Shown: positions 16,808-24,875, numbered from the stretch's first letter. The stretch is 64,000 nt of DNA from Pseudacidovorax intermedius (GCF_003350475.1 NZ_QQAV01000001.1:736836-800835); one strand, 5' to 3'. Notes: generated by a model from the sequence alone, not told the origin. A program made the numbers and translations.

Positions 16808-18022
16808 TCAGTCCGCGCTGCGGGACTTCTTCACGTCAGCCGCGGGCGGCTGGAAGCGGGCATCGGCGCCGTCGTAGTAGACGTAGTCCACCATCACGCC
16901 CTTTCCGCCCTCGTTCTTGGTCTTGCCCACGAAGGCGCCCATGGTCGACTGGTGGTCCTCGGCGCGGTAGCTGATCTTGCCGAAGGGGCTGTCCACCTGC
17001 AGGCCCTTGAAGGCGGCGACCAGCTTGTCGGCGTCGGTGCTGCCGGCCTTGGCGATGCCGGCGGCGGCCGACTTGATCATGCTGTAGCCCACCACCGAGC
17101 CCAGGCGCGGGTAGTCCTTGAACTTGGCCTGGTAGGCGTCGAGGAAGGCCTTGTGCTCGGGCGTCTTGATGCCGTAGTACGGGTAGCCGGTCACGATCCA
17201 GCCATCGGGCGCTTCGTCCTTGAGCGGGTCGAGGTACTCGGGCTCGCCGGTCAGCACGCTGACCACGGTGCGGTCCTTGAACAGGCCGCGGGTGTTGCCC
17301 TCGCGCACGAACTTCGACAGGTCGGCGCCGAACAGCACGTTGAAGATGGCGTCGGGCTTGGCATCCGCCAGGGCCTGCACCACGCTGCCCGCGTCGACCT
17401 TGCCCAGCGGCGTGGCCTGCTCGGTGACGAACTCCACGTCGGGCTGCGCGGCCTTCAGCAGGTTCTTGAAGGCGGCCACGGCCGACTGGCCGTATTCGTA
17501 GTTGGGGTAGACCAGCGCCCAGCGCTTCTTCTTCTGCTTGACGGCCTCGGGCACCAGCATCGCGGCCTGCATGTAGGTGCCGGGGCGCAGGCGGAAGGTG
17601 TACTGGTTGCCGCCCTGCCAGGTCATCTTGTCGGTCAGCGGCTCGCCGGCCAGGTAGAAGAATTTTTTCTGCTTGGCGAAGTCGGCCAGCGCGAGGCCGG
17701 TGTTGGACAGGAAGGCGCCGGCCAGCACGTCCACCTTCTCGCGGGAGACCAGTTCCTCGGCCATGCGAACGGCGTCGCCCGGGTTGGCGTTGTCGTCGCG
17801 GGTGATCAGCTCGATCTTCTTGCCGTTGACGCCGCCCTTGGCGTTGATCTCGTCCACGGCCAGCTCCATGCCCTTCTTGTAGGGCTCCAGGAAGGCCGGC
17901 TGGGCCTTGTAGCTGTTGACCTCGCCGATCTTGATGACGTTCTGGGCGTGGGCCGGCATCAGCGTGCCGGCAGCCAGGGCCAGCGCCGCGGCGGCACCGA
18001 AATGGAGGCGGAAGGGTTGCAT
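16808..18022 (-). CDS. ABC transporter periplasmic substrate-binding protein (LivK-like)
   Basis: 404 residues with a signal peptide MQPFRLHFGAAAALALAAGTLMPAHAQ, followed by a type I periplasmic binding fold of the Leu/Ile/Val family (IKIGEVNSYKAQPAFLEPYKKGMELAVDEINAKGGVNGKKIELITRDDNANPGDAVRMAEELVSREKVDVLAG). I chose the ATG at 18022 because it opens the signal peptide; the upstream frame encodes unrelated arginine-rich sequence. Family members bind amino acids, amides, urea or aromatic acids. Its place inside the niacin cluster suggests nicotinate, nicotinamide or 6-hydroxynicotinate as ligand (inference). It heads the transport part of the operon. Confidence 0.9.
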   Translation of the reverse strand: MQPFRLHFGAAAALALAAGTLMPAHAQNVIKIGEVNSYKAQPAFLEPYKKGMELAVDEINAKGGVNGKKIELITRDDNANPGDAVRMAEELVSREKVDVLAGAFLSNTGLALADFAKQKKFFYLAGEPLTDKMTWQGGNQYTFRLRPGTYMQAAMLVPEAVKQKKKRWALVYPNYEYGQSAVAAFKNLLKAAQPDVEFVTEQATPLGKVDAGSVVQALADAKPDAIFNVLFGADLSKFVREGNTRGLFKDRTVVSVLTGEPEYLDPLKDEAPDGWIVTGYPYYGIKTPEHKAFLDAYQAKFKDYPRLGSVVGYSMIKSAAAGIAKAGSTDADKLVAAFKGLQVDSPFGKISYRAEDHQSTMGAFVGKTKNEGGKGVMVDYVYYDGADARFQPPAADVKKSRSAD

Positions 18023-18092
18023 GGGGAACTCCTCGTCGGATGGGATGGAAAACCGGGGGAAATGAAGCAGGCGAAGAATAGCCGCGCCGCGT

Positions 18093-18677
18093 TCAGCGAA
18101 GGCCGTCCACGCCCTTGATCTCGGACACCTGCAGACCGCCGATGCGCGGCAGCGGACGGCCGCTGTCGGTGACGGCCACGGCCACCACGATCTCGCCCGC
18201 GCGCGGGGCATCGCTCACGCGCGCCTCGACGGCGTCGAAATGGCTGCGCACGAAGGCCGCGTCCTTGTGGCCCAGCGGCACATCGATGGCGGTGCCCAGC
18301 GTGCCCTGCTTCTTGGCCGAGGGCACCAGCGCGGCGCCCTTCTCGACCGCCACACGCAGCGGCGCGCCCAGCTTGGGATGCAGGATGGCGGCGGCATGCT
18401 CCAACTCGCCGGCCTCGCCGACGATGGCGGCCTTGCCGTAGCTCTGCGCCTGGCCGGGCTCGATGCCCAGGGCCTTCACGGCCTTCTGCCCGAGCAGGCC
18501 GCCGAGTTCCTCGCCGATGGCGATCAGTTCGTCGAGGTTCTCGCTATAGCGGCCGGCGTAGGGGTTGGCGATGACGGCGATGGCGACGGCACGGCGCGTG
18601 GGCGGGTCGATGGTCTGGCCCATCTCCTTGCGGGTTTCGTCGACTTGCACGATGAGCTTGCGGATGTCTGCGGGCAT
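18093..18677 (-). CDS. Amino acid synthesis family protein (DUF1185), first paralogue
   Basis: 194 residues starting MPADIRKLIVQVDETRKEMGQTIDPPTRRAVAIAVIANPYAGRYSENLDELIAIGEELG, a clear match to the DUF1185/AA_synth family. AAGGAGAA lies just before the ATG. Structures of this family show a variant of the trimeric chorismate-mutase fold, but no reaction is established; the name amino acid synthesis comes from weak early annotation. Conserved stretches seen here are NPYAGRY, YGKAAIVGEAGELEHAAAI and GTAIDVPLGHKDAAFVRSHFD. It lies 26 bases after a second paralogue of the same family in the niacin operon, and the two may form one hetero-oligomer. A role in handling a ring-cleavage product is a guess. 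Confidence 0.88.
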   Translation of the reverse strand: MPADIRKLIVQVDETRKEMGQTIDPPTRRAVAIAVIANPYAGRYSENLDELIAIGEELGGLLGQKAVKALGIEPGQAQSYGKAAIVGEAGELEHAAAILHPKLGAPLRVAVEKGAALVPSAKKQGTLGTAIDVPLGHKDAAFVRSHFDAVEARVSDAPRAGEIVVAVAVTDSGRPLPRIGGLQVSEIKGVDGLR

Positions 18678-18703
18678 GAGTTCTCCTTGTTGTCTACGGC
18701 GCC

Positions 18704-19345
18704 TCAGCGCAGGCCGTTCCATTGGCTGATGTCCTCGGCCTTGAGGCCGCCGACGCGGGCATGCACGCGGTAGCCGGTGGTCATGGCGAGGATGAAGACG
18801 ATCTCGTCGGCCGCGGGCGCGCCGGGCACGCGCACCTCGATGGCGTCGAACTGGCCGCGCACATAGCTGGCGTTGATGTTGGTGAGCGGCACATCGAGCG
18901 CGGCGCCGGGGGGGCCCACCTTCTTGGTGGACGGCACGATGGAGAGCGCGTTGCCCGGCTGCCCGCTCTTGGCCTCACCCTGGCCGGCGGTGTAGGCCGC
19001 ACGGTCGCCCTTCCAGCCCAGCAGCTCTCGCATGGCGTAGCCGCCGGGCACATGCCAGAGGGCACCATGCTCCAGCTCGCCCGCCGCGCCGACGATGGCG
19101 CCCTTGCCGTAGGTGGCGATGGCCTCGCGCGGCACGTCCATGGCGGCCAGCAGGCGCTGGGCCATGTCCACGCCCACCGGGTCCAGCAGCGTCATCATGG
19201 GCAGGATGTCCGGCTCGTAGCGGCCGGCGAAGGGATTGGCGAGCACGGCACCGATGGCACCGCGCACCAGCGGCTGCTCGGCGCGGGGGCCGAACTCGTG
19301 GTGAATGTGCTCGACCTGGGTGAAGACGCGGCGGATGTCGATCAT
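18704..19345 (-). CDS. Amino acid synthesis family protein (DUF1185), second paralogue
   Basis: 213 residues, MIDIRRVFTQVEHIHHEFGPRAEQPLVRGAIGAVLANPFAGRYEPDILPMMTLLDPVG. It aligns along its length with the neighbouring 194-residue protein: NPFAGRY versus NPYAGRY, TYGKGAIVGAAGELEHGALWHVPGGYAMREL versus SYGKAAIVGEAGELEHAAAILHPKLGAPLR, GAALDVPLTNINASYVRGQFDAIEVRV versus GTAIDVPLGHKDAAFVRSHFDAVEARV. Overall identity looks moderate, so the duplication is old. Probably cytoplasmic, no signal peptide. It sits between the UPF0280 gene (24 bases) and the other paralogue (26 bases). No function is established for the family. Confidence 0.88.
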   Translation of the reverse strand: MIDIRRVFTQVEHIHHEFGPRAEQPLVRGAIGAVLANPFAGRYEPDILPMMTLLDPVGVDMAQRLLAAMDVPREAIATYGKGAIVGAAGELEHGALWHVPGGYAMRELLGWKGDRAAYTAGQGEAKSGQPGNALSIVPSTKKVGPPGAALDVPLTNINASYVRGQFDAIEVRVPGAPAADEIVFILAMTTGYRVHARVGGLKAEDISQWNGLR

Positions 19346-19369
19346 CGTGGTGAAGGGGTGTGCAATTCG

Positions 19370-20260
19370 TTAAGCAAATACTGAACCAACGGACGGCGCC
19401 GCCAGGGTCTCGTTCCGTGTCGACAGCACTCTCCATTGCCCTTGGCACACGATCACGGCAGCGTGGATGAGGCCGTGCGACTGCAGTTCCGTCGCGCGTC
19501 GCAGCCCCGATTCGACCGCATCGCGCACCACGCTGGGGGGCAGCGGCGGAACCTGCACGGTGACGGGCAGCGCACCGAGGTCGCTGTCGTCCTTGCATTC
19601 GTTGGCGGGGCGGCGCTCGATGGCAGGGTGGTCCGCATCGACGGCGTTGGCGACGATGGATGCCGCCGCATCGGCCTGCGCGGCAGTGGCCGCAAGGATG
19701 GTGACGCTGTCGGCGATGCCCAGCGAAAAGCTGCGTCCGCGCCAGCCACTGGTGGCGACGCCGCGCACCGGGTCGGCGGCGGCAACGCTGAACTGCCCGT
19801 CGGTGCGCAGGCGCTGCGCGTCCTGCGGCGCGAAGCGGGCCAGGTCAGCATAGAGGCCGACGCGCGCCTCGGTGCCGGGCGCGAGATGCAGCGCGATGTC
19901 GCCGCCGTTGTTGATCCAGGCGCGGGCAATGCCGGGCCGCTGGTAGAAGGCGATCAACTCCTGGGCCACCGAGCCGGCCACCGCCGCCATCGGGGTGATG
20001 AAGGCCGGCAGGAAGGGCAGGCAGGCCGCCTGCATGCGGCGCGCCACTGGGCTGCGCAGGCTTGCATGTTCCGACACCGGCCGGCGCAACGAAGGCAGCT
20101 CGGCGACCAGCTCGTCCAGCAGGCCTTCGAAGCGCGCCCACGCCGCCTCGTGCGCCTCGGCCACGGCACGCACTTCACCCTCGGCCTGGACCACGAGGTC
20201 CATGGGACCGTGGTGCCAGTGCCAGCGCTGGGCATCGAGGGCGTGGCGTTGGGCGGGCAT
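19370..20260 (-). CDS. UPF0280 family protein (ApbE-like fold)
   Basis: 296 residues from the ATG at 20260; a TTG four codons earlier is an alternative. Segments FLPAFITPMAAVAGSVAQELIAFYQRPGIARAWINNGGDIALHLAPGT and GVATSGWRGRSFSLGIADSVTILAATAAQADAAASIVANAVDAD match UPF0280, whose members resemble the flavin-transferring ApbE family (compare the NNGGDIALHL motif with the ApbE DxGG region). No activity is established. It lies 23 bases after the hnr stop and 24 before the DUF1185 pair in one operon. If it retains flavin transfer, a flavin-dependent reductase nearby could be a target; this is speculation. Confidence 0.85.
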   Translation of the reverse strand: MPAQRHALDAQRWHWHHGPMDLVVQAEGEVRAVAEAHEAAWARFEGLLDELVAELPSLRRPVSEHASLRSPVARRMQAACLPFLPAFITPMAAVAGSVAQELIAFYQRPGIARAWINNGGDIALHLAPGTEARVGLYADLARFAPQDAQRLRTDGQFSVAAADPVRGVATSGWRGRSFSLGIADSVTILAATAAQADAAASIVANAVDADHPAIERRPANECKDDSDLGALPVTVQVPPLPPSVVRDAVESGLRRATELQSHGLIHAAVIVCQGQWRVLSTRNETLAAPSVGSVFA

Positions 20261-20283
20261 GCGTCGCGGCAAAGAGGGGCCGG

Positions 20284-21903
20284 TCAGCCCAGCATGGGCT
20301 TGTGACCCAGCGGCCAGGGGTTGTCGCTGGCCTGGCCGACGAAGCGGCGGGCGAGCGGCGCGCCGTCATCCTGCCAGGCGCCGCGGCGCAGCGCCTGTTC
20401 CAGCGACATCACATGCTCCATGTGGCCGCCCAGGTCCGCGTAGTCCTGCAGCCGCATGCTGAATTCAATGGGCGCGATGATGGCCGGCGTGGGCACGGTG
20501 CCGAAGCTGTTGTCGGGCATGCGCATCACGTCGGCCATGACGGTGATGCCTCCGCCCGGCCACACATAGGCCGGCGCGCCGCCGCAGGTCACGTTGACCA
20601 GCGCGCGCTTGATGGCGCGGGTGAGCAGGATGGGGTTCTCGGTCACGCCCGCACGCAGGCTGCCGCCCGCACCGCCCAGAAAGAGCACCGTGGTGAGCGA
20701 AGGCTCGCAGTTCTCGCCGATGCGCTCGACCACCTTGCGCACGGCCTCGGGCATGGGCTGCGGAACGGGGCGCAGCTCGTCGTCCAGCACGTACCACTCG
20801 GCCTGCTCGCCAGTGGTGGAGGTCATCAGCAGCTTGAGGCCCGGCCTGGCCACGCCGGGCTCCCAGCCTTCGATGATGGCCAGCGGATCGGCGATGTCGG
20901 TGCCGCCCCAGCCGCTGCCCGGATTGGCCACCTGGAAGTAGCGCCCCGGCGTGGACTTGCGCCCGCGCATCTGGATGCCCGAGGGCGGCATGGCCAGGCA
21001 GCGGCCAGCCTGGTGTTCGGTGAGCACGCCGGTGATGTGGTCGTCGACCACCACCACCTCGTCGGCCAGACCCAGCAGCTGCTTGGCGAAGATGCCCACC
21101 GTGGCCGAGCCGCAGCCCACGCGCATGCGCTGCTCTTCCACGCCGTTGACGATGGGCGCGCGGCCGGCCTGGATGACCAGGCTGGCGCCACCGTCGATGG
21201 TGCATTCGGCCGCCTGCTTGTTGCACAGCCGCTGCATCATCTCCAGCGTCATCCGGCCTTCCTTCTTGCTGCCGCCGGTGAGGTGGTGCACACCGCCCAG
21301 CGACAGCATCTGCGAGCCGTATTCGGCGGTGGTCACATGGCCCACCACTTCGCCCTTGTAGCGGACGTTGGCCTGCTCGCTGCCGAGGAAGCGGTCGGTG
21401 TCGATCTTCACCTTCACGCTGCAGTAGCTGAAGATGCCTTCGGTGACCACGGTGACCATGTCCACGCCCTGGGCCTTGGAGGCCACGATGAAGGGCGCCG
21501 GCTTGTAGTCGGGATAGGTGGTGGAGCTGCCGATGCCGGTGACGAAGACCTGGTCGGCCAGCAGCAGGTCGCCGTTCCAGTCGTCCTGCGACGCATCGGC
21601 CGGCGCCTTTTCGGCCGCGGGGCGGGCGAAGGGCACGAGTGCGGGCTCGGGCGAGTCCAGTTCGCGCCGCAGCATGACCACGGGGTCGACGCGCACCAGC
21701 ACGCCCTCGCGGTTGGCATAGCGGTCGCAGGCGCCGGTGCGGCCGTCGGAGATCTGGCACAGCACCGGGCAGGCGTTGCATTCGACCTTGCTCGTGCTCA
21801 TGCGCTCGTTGCGCGCGGGCGCGCGGCCCAGGCCATCGGGCGTGGTGGGCAGGGCCGGCACGTCGATGCCGGGCAGGCCGTCGGTCTTGGTGTGTTCTGT
21901 CAT
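20284..21903 (-). CDS. hnr: 6-Hydroxynicotinate reductase (Hnr-like)
   Basis: 539 residues from the ATG at 21903. An N-terminal iron-sulfur motif C-x2-C-x3-C-x9-C (CNACPVLC...GACDRY, residues 42-59) is followed by a large catalytic region with GIGSSTTYPDYKPAPFIVAS, VTEGIFSYCSVKVKIDTDRFLG, LGGVHHLTGGSKKEGRMTLEMM and GGSLRAGVTENPILLTRAI, as in the reductase of Eubacterium barkeri and its proteobacterial relatives. The enzyme reduces 6-hydroxynicotinate to 1,4,5,6-tetrahydro-6-oxonicotinate using reduced ferredoxin. It is the first gene of the long minus-strand operon and diverges from fpr-tetR-ena. The next enzyme of the route, enamidase, is encoded on the other strand. Family assignment rests on recognised motifs and on context. 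Confidence 0.85.
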   Translation of the reverse strand: MTEHTKTDGLPGIDVPALPTTPDGLGRAPARNERMSTSKVECNACPVLCQISDGRTGACDRYANREGVLVRVDPVVMLRRELDSPEPALVPFARPAAEKAPADASQDDWNGDLLLADQVFVTGIGSSTTYPDYKPAPFIVASKAQGVDMVTVVTEGIFSYCSVKVKIDTDRFLGSEQANVRYKGEVVGHVTTAEYGSQMLSLGGVHHLTGGSKKEGRMTLEMMQRLCNKQAAECTIDGGASLVIQAGRAPIVNGVEEQRMRVGCGSATVGIFAKQLLGLADEVVVVDDHITGVLTEHQAGRCLAMPPSGIQMRGRKSTPGRYFQVANPGSGWGGTDIADPLAIIEGWEPGVARPGLKLLMTSTTGEQAEWYVLDDELRPVPQPMPEAVRKVVERIGENCEPSLTTVLFLGGAGGSLRAGVTENPILLTRAIKRALVNVTCGGAPAYVWPGGGITVMADVMRMPDNSFGTVPTPAIIAPIEFSMRLQDYADLGGHMEHVMSLEQALRRGAWQDDGAPLARRFVGQASDNPWPLGHKPMLG

Positions 21904-21979
21904 CGTGGGCTTTCGTGCAACGCGGCCTGTGTGTGCAACAAGCATGCCGGAAATCGGCTTGGCGGCGATGCACCGTTTG

Positions 21980-22017
21980 TGTAGCATCCGCTCCATATTC
22001 ATGTTGTGATTGCTACA
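21980..22017. promoter_or_regulatory. Candidate operator in the hnr/fpr divergent region
   Basis: TGTAGCA at 21980-21986 and TGCTACA at 22011-22017 are a perfect 7-base inverted repeat with half-sites 31 bases apart, about three helical turns. It lies 77 bases before hnr and about 175 before fpr, inside the 289-base divergent region. The TetR-family protein encoded at 22972 is the obvious candidate ligand. No core promoter elements could be assigned with confidence. Confidence 0.4.
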
Positions 22018-22192
22018 TGAAACGAATCTAGCGGCCCGGCGCGATGCTTGCATGGGTGTTTTCCAGAGTGCACGACTCCCCTTCCTGGTGCGTCGTGAAC
22101 GAAAATGGGCAGCACCAGCCAGTGGCGCCGCAAGCCTCGCGCGCATGCCCTCGTGCCACCCGCCAGCTTCCCTTTCATTTGGTTATTAGCTT

Positions 22193-22966
22193 ATGAGTGC
22201 CTTCGCCGAAGAACGCGTCCTGACCGTCCACCACTGGACCGACCGCCTGTTCAGCTTCACCACCACGCGCGATCCTGCCCTGCGCTTTTCCAACGGGCAC
22301 TTCACGATGATCGGCCTCAAGGTCGACGGCAAGCCGCTGCTGCGTGCCTACAGCATCGTGAGCGCAAACTACGAGGAGCACCTCGAGTTCCTGAGCATCA
22401 AGGTGCCCGACGGCCCGCTCACCTCGCGCCTGCAGCACATCAAGGTCGGCGACACCATCGTGGTCGGCCGCAAGCCCACCGGCACGCTGCTGATCGACTA
22501 CACCCTGCCCGGGAAGCGGCTGTACCTGTTCGGCACCGGCACCGGCGTCGCGCCCTTCCTGAGCGTGATCCGCGACCCCGAGACCTACGAGAAGTTCGAG
22601 AAGGTCATCCTGGTGCACGGCGTGCGCGAGGTGGCCGAGCTGGCCTACCACGACACCATTACGCAGGACCTGCCGCACCACGAGTTCCTGGGCGAGATGG
22701 TGAGCGAGCAACTGCTGTACTACCCCACCGTCACGCGCGAGCCCTTCCGCAACCAGGGCCGCATCACCGACCTGATCACCAGCAACAAGCTCACCGACGA
22801 CCTGGGCCTGCCGCCGCTCAATCCCGCCGAAGACCGCGTGATGCTGTGCGGCAGCCCCATGCTGCTGGCCGACATGAAGCTGATCCTGGAGCAGCGCGGC
22901 TTCCACGAAGGCAACACGACCACCCCCGGCGACTACGTTGTCGAACGTGCCTTTGTAGAGAAGTAA
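22193..22966 (+). CDS. fpr: Ferredoxin--NADP(+) reductase
   Basis: 257 residues. The FAD-binding motif RAYSIVS (residues 56-62) and NADP-binding GTGTGVAPFLSVIRD, plus the C-terminal MLCGSPMLLADMKLILEQRGFHEGNTTTPGDYVVERAFVEK with its aromatic-poor bacterial tail, identify a subclass II bacterial Fpr. It moves electrons between NADPH and ferredoxin or flavodoxin in the cytoplasm. Its start has only a weak ribosome binding site. Fpr is a common housekeeping gene in Burkholderiales, but here it opens the fpr-tetR-ena group divergent from hnr; since characterised Hnr depends on reduced ferredoxin, Fpr could supply that electron carrier (inference). Confidence 0.93.
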   Translation: MSAFAEERVLTVHHWTDRLFSFTTTRDPALRFSNGHFTMIGLKVDGKPLLRAYSIVSANYEEHLEFLSIKVPDGPLTSRLQHIKVGDTIVVGRKPTGTLLIDYTLPGKRLYLFGTGTGVAPFLSVIRDPETYEKFEKVILVHGVREVAELAYHDTITQDLPHHEFLGEMVSEQLLYYPTVTREPFRNQGRITDLITSNKLTDDLGLPPLNPAEDRVMLCGSPMLLADMKLILEQRGFHEGNTTTPGDYVVERAFVEK

Positions 22967-22971
22967 CCCAG

Positions 22972-23730
22972 GTGGCCACGCGCAAGACGCCCGCCAAGCC
23001 GCAGCGCAAGACCGGCGTGCGCGAGGCGCAGGCGCAGGCCTCGCGCGAGGCCATCCTGCGTGCGGCCACCAAGGTGTTCGCCAGGTACGGCTACGAGGGC
23101 GGCAGCGTGGAGAAGATCTCGCGCGCGGCCAAGTCGTACGACCGGATGATCTACTACTACTTCGGCAGCAAGGAAGGCCTGTTCGTGGCCGTGCTGGAGG
23201 GCATCTACCAGCGCATGGACGAGGCCGAGGCCGCCATGGCGCTGGACATGGCCCGCCCGGTCGAAGCGCTGACCGAGGTGATCCGCTTCGTGCTGGGCTA
23301 CTACCGGCGCAATCCCGACTTCGTCACCCTGCTCAACACCGAGAACCTGCACAAGGGCCGGCACATCGCCAAGTCGGTGCGCGCGCGCGAATACTCGTCG
23401 CGGGCGGTGGCGGTGATCGCCTCGATCCTGGAGAGCGGTATGGCCCAGGGCCTGTTCCGCCCCGACCTGGCCGCGCGCGACGTCTACCTGCTGATCGCGG
23501 CGACGGGCTACTTCTACATGTCCAACCGCTACACGCTCGCCAGCTTTCTGGGCGAGCAGCTCGATGCGCCCGAGGCCGCCCAGCACTGGGAGGCCTTCGT
23601 GACCGAGACGGTGCTGCGCGCCGTGCGGCTGGACGACAGCACGGAATCTCTCCCACCCCACGAGGAAACCCAAAAATGGCAGAAGTCGCCACCGCCGGCA
23701 AGTCGGGCAAGGTCGTCATCCAGAACATAG
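22972..23730 (+). CDS. TetR family transcriptional regulator
   Basis: 252 residues from a GTG at 22972, five bases after the fpr stop. The N-terminal helix-turn-helix reads ASREAILRAATKVFARYGYEGGSVEKISRAAKSYDRMIYYYFGSKEGLFVAVLEG, a typical TetR DNA-binding domain preceded by a basic tail; the C-terminal ligand-binding part is helical and unremarkable. The last 55 bases overlap the start of ena in another frame. The stop at 23728 was the first in frame, and the end (WQKSPPPASRARSSSRT) looks like readthrough past the ancestral end. The likely role is ligand-responsive control of the niacin genes, possibly through the inverted repeat at 21980-22017. Confidence 0.88.
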   Translation: MATRKTPAKPQRKTGVREAQAQASREAILRAATKVFARYGYEGGSVEKISRAAKSYDRMIYYYFGSKEGLFVAVLEGIYQRMDEAEAAMALDMARPVEALTEVIRFVLGYYRRNPDFVTLLNTENLHKGRHIAKSVRAREYSSRAVAVIASILESGMAQGLFRPDLAARDVYLLIAATGYFYMSNRYTLASFLGEQLDAPEAAQHWEAFVTETVLRAVRLDDSTESLPPHEETQKWQKSPPPASRARSSSRT

Positions 23731-24875
23731 GGCTGCTGCTCTCGGGCGACATCGACCAGCCCATCCTGCAGGCCGACACCATCGTGGTCCAGGATGGCCT
23801 GATCGCCGCCGTGGGCCGCTACAAGGACTGCGATGTCGAAGGCGCCACCACCGTCATCGACGCGCGCCAGACCTGCGTGGCGCCGGGCCTGATCGACAGC
23901 CACGTGCACCCCGTGGCCGGCGACTGGACGCCGCGCCAGAGCCAGCTCAACTGGATCGAGTCCAGCATGAACGGCGGCGTCACCACCATGATCTCCGCCG
24001 GGGAGGTGCACTACCCCGGCCGGCCCAAGGACATCGTGGGCCTGAAGGCCCTGGCCATCACCGCGCAGCGCGCCTTCGACGCCTTCCGTCCCGGCGGCGT
24101 GAAGGTGCTGGCCGGCGCACCGGTCATCGAGAAAGGCATGGTCGAGAGCGACTTCAAGGAACTGGCCGAGGCCGGCGTCGGCCTGCTGGGCGAGGTGGGC
24201 CTGGGCAGCGTCAAGGCAGGCTACGAGGCCAAGGAGATGGTGGCCTGGGCCCGCAAGTACGGCATCCAGAGCACCATCCACACAGGCGGCCCATCGATTC
24301 CCGGCTCGGGCCTGATCGACAAGGACGTGGTGCTGGAGGCCGATGCCGACATCATCGGCCACATCAACGGCGGCCACACCTCGCTGCCCGAGGCGCACGT
24401 GTGCGAGCTGTGCGAGAAGAGCACCCGCGGCATCGAGATCGTGCACAACGGCAACGAGCGCGTGGCCATCGCGGCGGCCAAGGCGGCGCTGGAGCTCAAG
24501 TGCCCGCACCGCGTGATCCTGGGCACCGACGGCCCCGCCGGCTCGGGCGTGCAGCCGCTGGGCATCCTTCGCATGATCGCCATGCTCTCGTCGCTGGCCA
24601 ACATCCCGGCCGAGCTGGTGTTCTGCTTCGCCACCGGCAACACGGCCCGCATGCGCAAGCTCAACTGCGGCCTGATCGATAAGGGCTACGCCGCCGACTT
24701 CGTGTTCATGGACCGTGCCCAGCACACGGCCGGCCGCACGCTGCTGGAAAGCGTGCAGCTCGGCGACCTGCCGGGCGTGGGCATGGTGATGATCGACGGC
24801 ATCGTGCGCTGCGGCCGCAGCCGCAACACGCCGCCAGCCACGGAAGTGCCCGTGGTGGTGTCCGGCGCGCATTGA
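23676..24875 (+). CDS. ena: Enamidase (1,4,5,6-tetrahydro-6-oxonicotinate hydrolase)
   Basis: 399 residues of the amidohydrolase superfamily. Metal ligands are the HxH of GLIDSHVHPVAGDW (His76 and His78), later HTGGPSIPGSG, GHINGGHTSLPE and the C-terminal Asp in LGTDGPAGSGVQPLGILRM. Strings such as GGVTTMISAGEVHYPGRPKD and FCFATGNTARMRKLNCGLIDKG match the Eubacterium barkeri enamidase, which opens the reduced ring to 2-formylglutarate plus ammonia. GAGGAAA eight bases upstream of the ATG is a strong ribosome binding site. The gene overlaps tetR and ends convergently with gtrA. Its presence with hnr defines the reductive niacin route. Confidence 0.88.
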   Translation: MAEVATAGKSGKVVIQNIGLLLSGDIDQPILQADTIVVQDGLIAAVGRYKDCDVEGATTVIDARQTCVAPGLIDSHVHPVAGDWTPRQSQLNWIESSMNGGVTTMISAGEVHYPGRPKDIVGLKALAITAQRAFDAFRPGGVKVLAGAPVIEKGMVESDFKELAEAGVGLLGEVGLGSVKAGYEAKEMVAWARKYGIQSTIHTGGPSIPGSGLIDKDVVLEADADIIGHINGGHTSLPEAHVCELCEKSTRGIEIVHNGNERVAIAAAKAALELKCPHRVILGTDGPAGSGVQPLGILRMIAMLSSLANIPAELVFCFATGNTARMRKLNCGLIDKGYAADFVFMDRAQHTAGRTLLESVQLGDLPGVGMVMIDGIVRCGRSRNTPPATEVPVVVSGAH

